From assembly GCA_030068145.1 (NCBI GenBank), contig JAPJBO010000211.1, positions 62,001 through 126,000 of the forward strand: DNA of 64,000 bases. The letters are read 5' to 3'. Of this stretch, positions 58,796 to 64,000 are shown piece after piece; the first letter of the stretch is position 1, and each line of letters begins with the position of its first letter. The position numbers and the translations under genes are program-made. Origin of the DNA: Diplonema papillatum. Taxonomy: Eukaryota > Euglenozoa > Diplonemea > Diplonemida > Diplonemidae. A model generated the notes under the pieces. That model saw nothing but the letters and a program-made list of their open reading frames with translations. It was not told the DNA's origin and did not search any database.

Positions 58796-59459
58796 ACACA
58801 TTTTGTTCTATTCTCTGCATGTTCGAATGTGTGAGGAGCCTGAGCCGCACGAGAGAATTTGATCGTGACCAGTCGCCACCTTAAAACCACGTTCCGGGAT
58901 CTGGGCTCAGGGTAGTTGTGCGGCCAACGAGAAACTCTTGTTCCCATCTCAGCAAAACTACGAACCTCTTCTCATGCCCCCGCGGCGGCGTGCGCTTTTT
59001 TCCTTCTGAGGAGCTCCACCGCTTCGTTATCCTCAGCGGCAGTACCAGAGTTGCGACTAGTCTCTGTTTGTTGTCAGAGCCCCCGGATTCACGACCTACT
59101 CCTTGACCCCACCCCCCTGCATCTTCATAGTAAAGCGGGCCCTGCCCTAGCACCATCGCCCTCTAAGGTGATCTGTCCCCACGCGCCGTTATCGGGAACG
59201 CATGGGGCATTCGTGCTCGTCTTTTCTGTGGTCAGATGTGTGTGGCGCGGACTTTCTTTCTGTGTGAGTGCCTGTGTGTGCGTGAGTGAGAGTATCCGTT
59301 TGTGCGTGTATGTTGTGACATCCTTGCCTATTCATGGTGGAAAGAGTCCGCTGTGCAAACCAGTTGAACGAAGGCCTCAAGGACCTGGTGCAACCGTTGT
59401 CCATCCACCTAACTAGTAGTATCCCATGGCCTTCTGAAGTACCTCAGCCATTACATGCG
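58796..59459. other. Intergenic, no gene seen
   Basis: Short frames only. Confidence 0.4.
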
Positions 59460-59699
59460 TATCATGCAGGGTCAAAACCTTGTGTCTTTTTGGTAACAGG
59501 GGTTTAGACCAAAAAAATGGCCAACCACTTTTTCTGGAAAAAAAAATGGGGTTTAAAAAAAAATTGGAACAAATGCTGCGGTGATTTTTGATGAAGTTGA
59601 GCAAAGCTTTTTTTTTCCCCCCCCAAATTTCTTCTTGGGGCCGTCGGCCCCGCGGCAGCGTTTACCAAAAAGACACAAAGGTTTTGACCCTGCATGGTA
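59460..59699. mobile_element. R12 MITE-like element, copy 2 (240 bp)
   Basis: CATGCAGGGTCAAAACCTTG at the left and GGTTTTGACCCTGCATGGTA at the right. The inverted match runs over 30 bp with one indel, through GTGTCTTTTTGGTA. The interior matches 19469-19703, including GGCCCYGCGGCAGCGTTT. Confidence 0.8.
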
Positions 59700-59823
59700 A
59701 AACGTTCTGTAGACCTCACAGCACTGCCGGAATGTGTAGTCGCTGGTATGCCGTCATGGCGTACATCACCCTGATCACTCTGGCACAGCCAGTACGGCAG
59801 GGTATCGCTCAGAAACAACAAGT

Positions 59824-59941
59824 ACCGTAGTAGGAGTCTGTTAGTTTCCTGCCGTTGCGGAAAAGAAAAAAAATATAGAAAGACCGTAGTAGGAGTCTGT
59901 TAGTTTCCTGCCGTTGCGGAAAAGAAGAAAAAAATAGAAAG
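59824..59941 (+). repeat. 59-bp tandem duplication
   Basis: Two units starting ACCGTAGTAGGAGTCTGTTA at 59824 and 59883, nearly identical. Confidence 0.9.
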
Positions 59942-60383
59942 AAAGAAAGCGGCACAACCAAGTAAAGCGAGACTCAGCAGAAGCTGAGATGTTACTACCC
60001 TGTACGAATCCAACAACCTGCGCGAGAGTTAAAATTAGTAGCCTGTCTCGCACCCCCTGCACGATCCACATCATCGGAAAAAAGTAGGAATCCGGTTGCG
60101 GCTGGTGCACTAAAAGCGAAAACGAAGCATCCTCATTCTTATGTTTCCCCTCATGGGCGAGGGGATAGGCATCTGTGCCGAAAAAGGTCAGACCCGAGCT
60201 GAGTGTTACATTCGGGGCGAAACGTGGCCGCCCGCTTTTTTGCAGCGGCATGCTTCTCGTTTTCTCCAACATTGAGGGTTGCTCCGAATCTTCTCAGTGG
60301 GAGCACCGGGCAAAAAGCGCGCCAGCACGTCCCCCCCGAAACACACCACACTCTTTCCCCACGGTAGTTTATTTACGAAACCC
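59942..60383. other. Intergenic, no gene seen
   Basis: Short frames only. Confidence 0.4.
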
Positions 60384-60552
60384 AAGTAAGGGGGGGGGTC
60401 GAATAAGAACACTGTGTTATTATTCGATTTGTCGAATAATAATAATAGTTCCGGGTAGCCGAACAGTAGCAGGATCAAATAGTGGTAGTGTTTTTAGACA
60501 ACCAGACGTGTGTCAAGTAACTGTTATTATTCGACCCCCCCCCCCTTTACTT
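60384..60552. mobile_element. R14 inverted-repeat element with G-run ends (169 bp)
   Basis: AAGTAAGGGGGGGGGTCGAATAA at the left is mirrored by TTATTCGACCCCCCC ending TTTACTT at the right. One half-end also occurs near 31107. The interior has TATTATTCG repeats and no coding capacity. Confidence 0.65.
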
Positions 60553-61432
60553 ATATACCGAAACAGTCTAAAAAGGTGCCACGAGAAAAGCCGACAGCCG
60601 CTGCGCAACGGCTTTATTGTGTAAAGCTGCCTAGCCCGTGAGAAAGTGCATGCTACTCTGCGTGGTTTACGTACTCAGTGCTCAACGGTTTTATCACGTG
60701 GGCGGGAGATCACCTCCCTCAAGTGGTCACTCACCTTTAACACATACTTCAACTCTGTTAGCACGCGCAATCTTGCGGGTTTTGCCTGCATTGCATACCG
60801 AAGGCTACATATTATGTAGACAACGCGGGTCGGTGCGCCGGAGCTTCCAACCCAATTCGAAGCAGGGGGCACGAGCACGAGACGGAGTCAAACAAAACAA
60901 AACCGCCCGTTTTACAAGTAAAAAAGTACAAAATGGCAAAAAAAGAAGAAATAACACCGCCGGAAACACACAAAAAATAATATGCAAAACAAACCAAACC
61001 CGCGCATCTCTTTCCCTTTTTTTTTTTTTTTTTTGCTCTTCGTATTTCGTATTAACAGTATTAACAATGAATTGCGTATCGAAGGAGAACTCTCCTGCAG
61101 CATGTTCGGGACGACATGGACTCACCGATCGTCTCGCACTAATTCCCCCCCGCGTAATACGCCGGAACCAGTGCAATGCGAGCTGTGTGTGCTTGGTGGA
61201 CGCCCTTCGTCACAATCGGCCAACAGCTGTAGGGACACATCACAAAATGCCGGCAAGAGCATGCATGCCACACTCCGTACCTGAAAGGTGAGACGGGAAG
61301 CATCGGTTCACTCTGTTAAACAACGAAACCAACACTTTAACGCAATGGGAGCTGTGTGTTTGTAGCAGCCCCTCGCCAATCGCGCACGGCGTTGCCATAC
61401 GTAACACGAGCCCGAAACATTCAATGCGATAC
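60553..61432. other. Intergenic, no gene seen
   Basis: A- and T-rich tracts (poly-T near 61017-61034). No supported frame. Confidence 0.4.
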
Positions 61433-61541
61433 AGGGGGCGTAGTCGTTCAACAAAAAGGACCCACTTGTAGTTGTATTGTTTTCTCTCTCTCTAGCCTCC
61501 GTCGAAATGAGCACAAGGCAGTCCCTCGAGTATTTTACAGA
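61433..61541 (+). repeat. Dispersed repeat R2, 3' half
   Basis: GCGTAGTCGTTCAACAAAAA, pyrimidine tract CTCTCTCTCTAG/CCTCC and GAAATGAGCACAAGGCAGTC. The acceptor-like side is intact. Confidence 0.7.
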
Positions 61542-61582
61542 CCAACGTACCGAAAGCTTCACTTTTCCGGTGACCGAACAAA

Positions 61583-61756
61583 GTCTCTGCTGGCGGCTCC
61601 GGCTTACTGGCCGCACAAGTGACTGCCCTCGATACAGTGTGTCTCTGCTGGCGGCTCCGGCTTCCTGGCCGCACCAGCGACTGCCCTCGATACTGTGTTA
61701 GTCTCTGCTGGCGGCTCCGGCTTACTGACCGCACAAGCAACTGCCCTCGATACAAA
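61583..61756 (+). repeat. About 59-bp tandem repeat, three units
   Basis: GTCTCTGCTGGCGGCTCCGG starts at 61583, 61641 and 61701, each ending near GACTGCCCTCGATAC. Confidence 0.9.
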
Positions 61757-62437
61757 CACGATGTCTGGGCGATAGGGTCTCGGGCCCGGGACCCCCGACC
61801 AAAAATAATAGGGGGGAAGGTGCGACTGACATTCTCTGATCCTGTCGGTTCAGGCTGGTTCAGGAGTGCTACCTTTTACCGGAGTATTACTATTTTTGAA
61901 AGCGCAGGGAATAGCTGAGTAGCCTTCTTGAGTTTGTGCTATCCACGATTTGGGGAGTCGGGAGAACCTACGAAGGACCGACCCCCCCGTTCGTGAGAAA
62001 AAGCAAAGAAGAAAGAAGCCAGCTCCACCCCGATTTCTTCTGGTGTCGATTCGAGGTGGTCGTGCTCATTTAGCCATGCGTCTTGCTCCTATTCCCTTGG
62101 TAAACTGCAAGGAGCCTTACCGTAGTCACGAACAATGGTGGTCCGGACAGGAGTTGTTTTCTCGTCCTTGTCAGGTATTTTTAGGGGGGTCCGAGGTAAA
62201 ACAACCTTCCAGATTTTAGCCCAGGAAACCTGAGTCCCACTGCACAACTCGACGCATCGCAAGAATAAGTGCAAACCCCCCTGACGAGACAAATGTGAAA
62301 GCGGAAGAGCGGGACATTCGCCTCAAACTGCAGGAATGTATGAGGAAGTGAGTTTGACCAACAACACTGCACGGAAAATAATTATTTGTTTCGTCAGTGA
62401 ATAGAGCCGGACCCCTCAAAACCTAGAATCAAACCCC
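61757..62437. other. Intergenic, no gene seen
   Basis: Short frames only. Confidence 0.4.
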
Positions 62438-62602
62438 GTGCACCGCGAGAGTAGGAAGTAGAAAGGGAAACTAGAGTTTTCGTTGACCGCGCTACCCTGA
62501 GCCCTAATTCTGGACGTGGTTTCAGGTGGCAAATTGGCAAATGATCATGATCGGAAGGTCCTACTTGGGCGTGTCCGTTTCCCCACACATTGCATGTGGC
62601 TG
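62438..62602 (+). repeat. Dispersed repeat R16, copy 2
   Basis: CTAGAGTTTTCGTTGACCGC and GATCATGATCGGAAGGTCCT, as at 21251-21412. Confidence 0.75.
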
Positions 62603-62767
62603 AAAAGAAAAGGCGTCGTTGAGAACGTGGTTGCGCGAAGGCCTGTCTTGTGGGTTACACCACGACGGAAGCGCGCCAAGAGTGACCCATCCGGTGTCAC
62701 GTAGCATAAGGCAGGCATAGTGTGGTCATCGGCATGCCGATGACTACCCACTTTCACAACAATACTC

Positions 62768-62936
62768 CAAGATCAAAGGAGGTCAATGTGCGGTGGCCCA
62801 CACGAAACACAGGTGAATCTGGGTTCAGTGGCAGGCGTAAGCGTTCAACAAAAAAGAGCCACTTTGTAGTTGTTGTGTTTCTCCCCCTCTAGCCTCCTTC
62901 GAAGTAAGCACAAGGCAGCCCCTCGAGTATCTTATA
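62768..62936 (+). repeat. Dispersed repeat R2, full copy
   Basis: ATCAAAGGAGGTCAATGTGC, ACACAG/GTGAAT donor-like site, CCCCCTCTAG/CCTCC acceptor-like site and a GCACAAGGCAGCCCCTCGAG tail. Confidence 0.75.
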
Positions 62937-64000
62937 CTGACACATCCACGGCGTGGTATGTTTTGTTCCAGAGGGCAACCTACAAAGGAAAGGCAATGGT
63001 CAGCAGGACGGAAACAAGAGACCACTGCCCGTTCTGCCCCCGTGGCAAATCTACCAGTGCAGTCATGCGCCGGTATTTTTCCACCAAACACCTGAAGCAT
63101 GCTGTCAAATATACTGTCACAGAGCGTTCCTCAGGGTAGTCGAAGGCCTGACAATCACACGAATGCAACACATTGTAGTGACCCCTCCGAACGGCCTCCC
63201 TGGCCCTGGCCCACGCCTGATGCCGCAACCCCTTAACCCGGGCGGCGGCTCTTTGGCATGAGCCAGGCACCCCAAGGGGAGCAGCGCGAGAGGCATCCAC
63301 GCTTCAAAGGCCCACGCACTAATGCAACAACTTTTGGGCAACAACCAGGAACACACTGGTAGGTGAGCAGCGACACCTCCCGAAAGTGAGCCAAGGGCGA
63401 AGGACGTATCTGCGGCTGCTGCGGCAGTTGCCCGGTGGCAACCCCACACGCAGAACGCGGGGAAGGGGAACGTGTTTTCCCAACTGCATTGAAGCCCCTC
63501 TTCCCGACCGTGGCATCCGAGGAAGGGGCAAACTTGGAGGGTGCTACGGTAGCCGTGCGCGGGTCTTGGGCGCGTGCCTCGTGCAGGGCGGGTTTGTGAT
63601 CCGCCGCGAAGTTCTCTCCTGGTGCAATCCGGAGAGACCGGTGTCGAGTATTGGTTCACAGCCGGTTCCCTCGGGCGGCAACCTTAAGGGAGAGAGAGCG
63701 CCAGACACAATCCATCTTAAAAAGGACCACACACTAATGCAACAAATTTACTGTTGGCCGCCACTTACACACAAGGGAGCGAAGAACGGAACGTCGGGAT
63801 CGTGAGAAGGAGTCCCAAAAACGAAGCAGCACCGACGTGGAAGCACATTCCAAGAACAGCCAAGCAGGCCTCCCAAAGCAGGGGGGAACCACGGCGGTGG
63901 AGTAACGACGCTCACTCGACCGATAATGCCCCTTGTCAATGCCACCCAACGACTGTAGCACGCATGCACTGCCGGGCGCCAGCGTCTGTCAAGAGCATGC
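62937..64000. other. Right end of window, no confident gene
   Basis: A sequence shared with about 19207-19260 lies at 63134-63180. CACTAATGCAACAA recurs at about 63318 and 63734. A plus-strand frame near 63020-63110 has CPFC, then KHLKH 20 or so residues on, a C2H2-like spacing. It is too short and isolated to call. Confidence 0.35.

Noticed and set aside
63020-63120. C2H2-like zinc finger (CPFC then KHLKH)
   Set aside because: Single match in a short frame beside repeat R2. Spacing is atypical and there is no flanking gene structure.

Overview
The window is nuclear DNA from a eukaryote, most likely a protist or alga. Evidence: GT-AG spliceosomal introns with matching phases, a U2 snRNA-like sequence, degraded 18S/5.8S/28S rRNA pieces, and large gene-poor stretches full of dispersed repeats. 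I cannot name the lineage from sequence alone.

The organising theme is a tandem, same-strand family of astacin-like (M12A) zinc metalloproteases. Three copies look intact: A (4641-12480, 4 exons), B (40180-45349, 2 exons) and C (48188-57361, 2 exons). A chimeric pseudogene (34628-36093) lies between A and B. Each intact gene encodes a signal peptide, a short pro-region with an astacin-like Asp-switch motif, a catalytic domain with HEIGHSLGLSHE and SIMHY motifs, one EGF-like module, two concanavalin/laminin-G-like beta modules around a conserved spacer domain, a long Pro/Thr/Ala repeat stalk, one transmembrane helix and a short tail. They are predicted cell-surface, mucin-stalked proteases. 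Intron 1 has the same position and phase in all three. Introns 2 and 3 exist only in A, and all of A's introns contain dispersed repeats. B and C share their promoter region and are recent duplicates.

Layout: 1-611 is the 3' end of another gene. 0.6-4.6 kb is intergenic with a MITE and a perfect 16-bp hairpin. 4.6-12.5 kb is gene A. 12.5-34.4 kb is gene-poor, with several repeat families, inverted-repeat elements, minisatellites and rRNA-derived fragments. 34.4-36.1 kb is the pseudogene. 36.45-39.45 kb is a perfect 69-bp satellite (43 full units). 39.8-45.35 kb is gene B, followed by a minisatellite. 47.7-57.4 kb is gene C, whose 2.8-kb first intron carries an antisense U2 snRNA-like sequence. 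57.4-64 kb is again repeats, including a second copy of a 235-bp inverted-repeat element.

Several repeats (called R1, R2 and so on here) recur through the window. R2 is notable because its fuller copies keep both a splice-donor and a splice-acceptor signal about 100 nt apart, so it may be an introner-like element or fragments of an intron-bearing multicopy gene. All repeat relationships were read by eye and need alignment.
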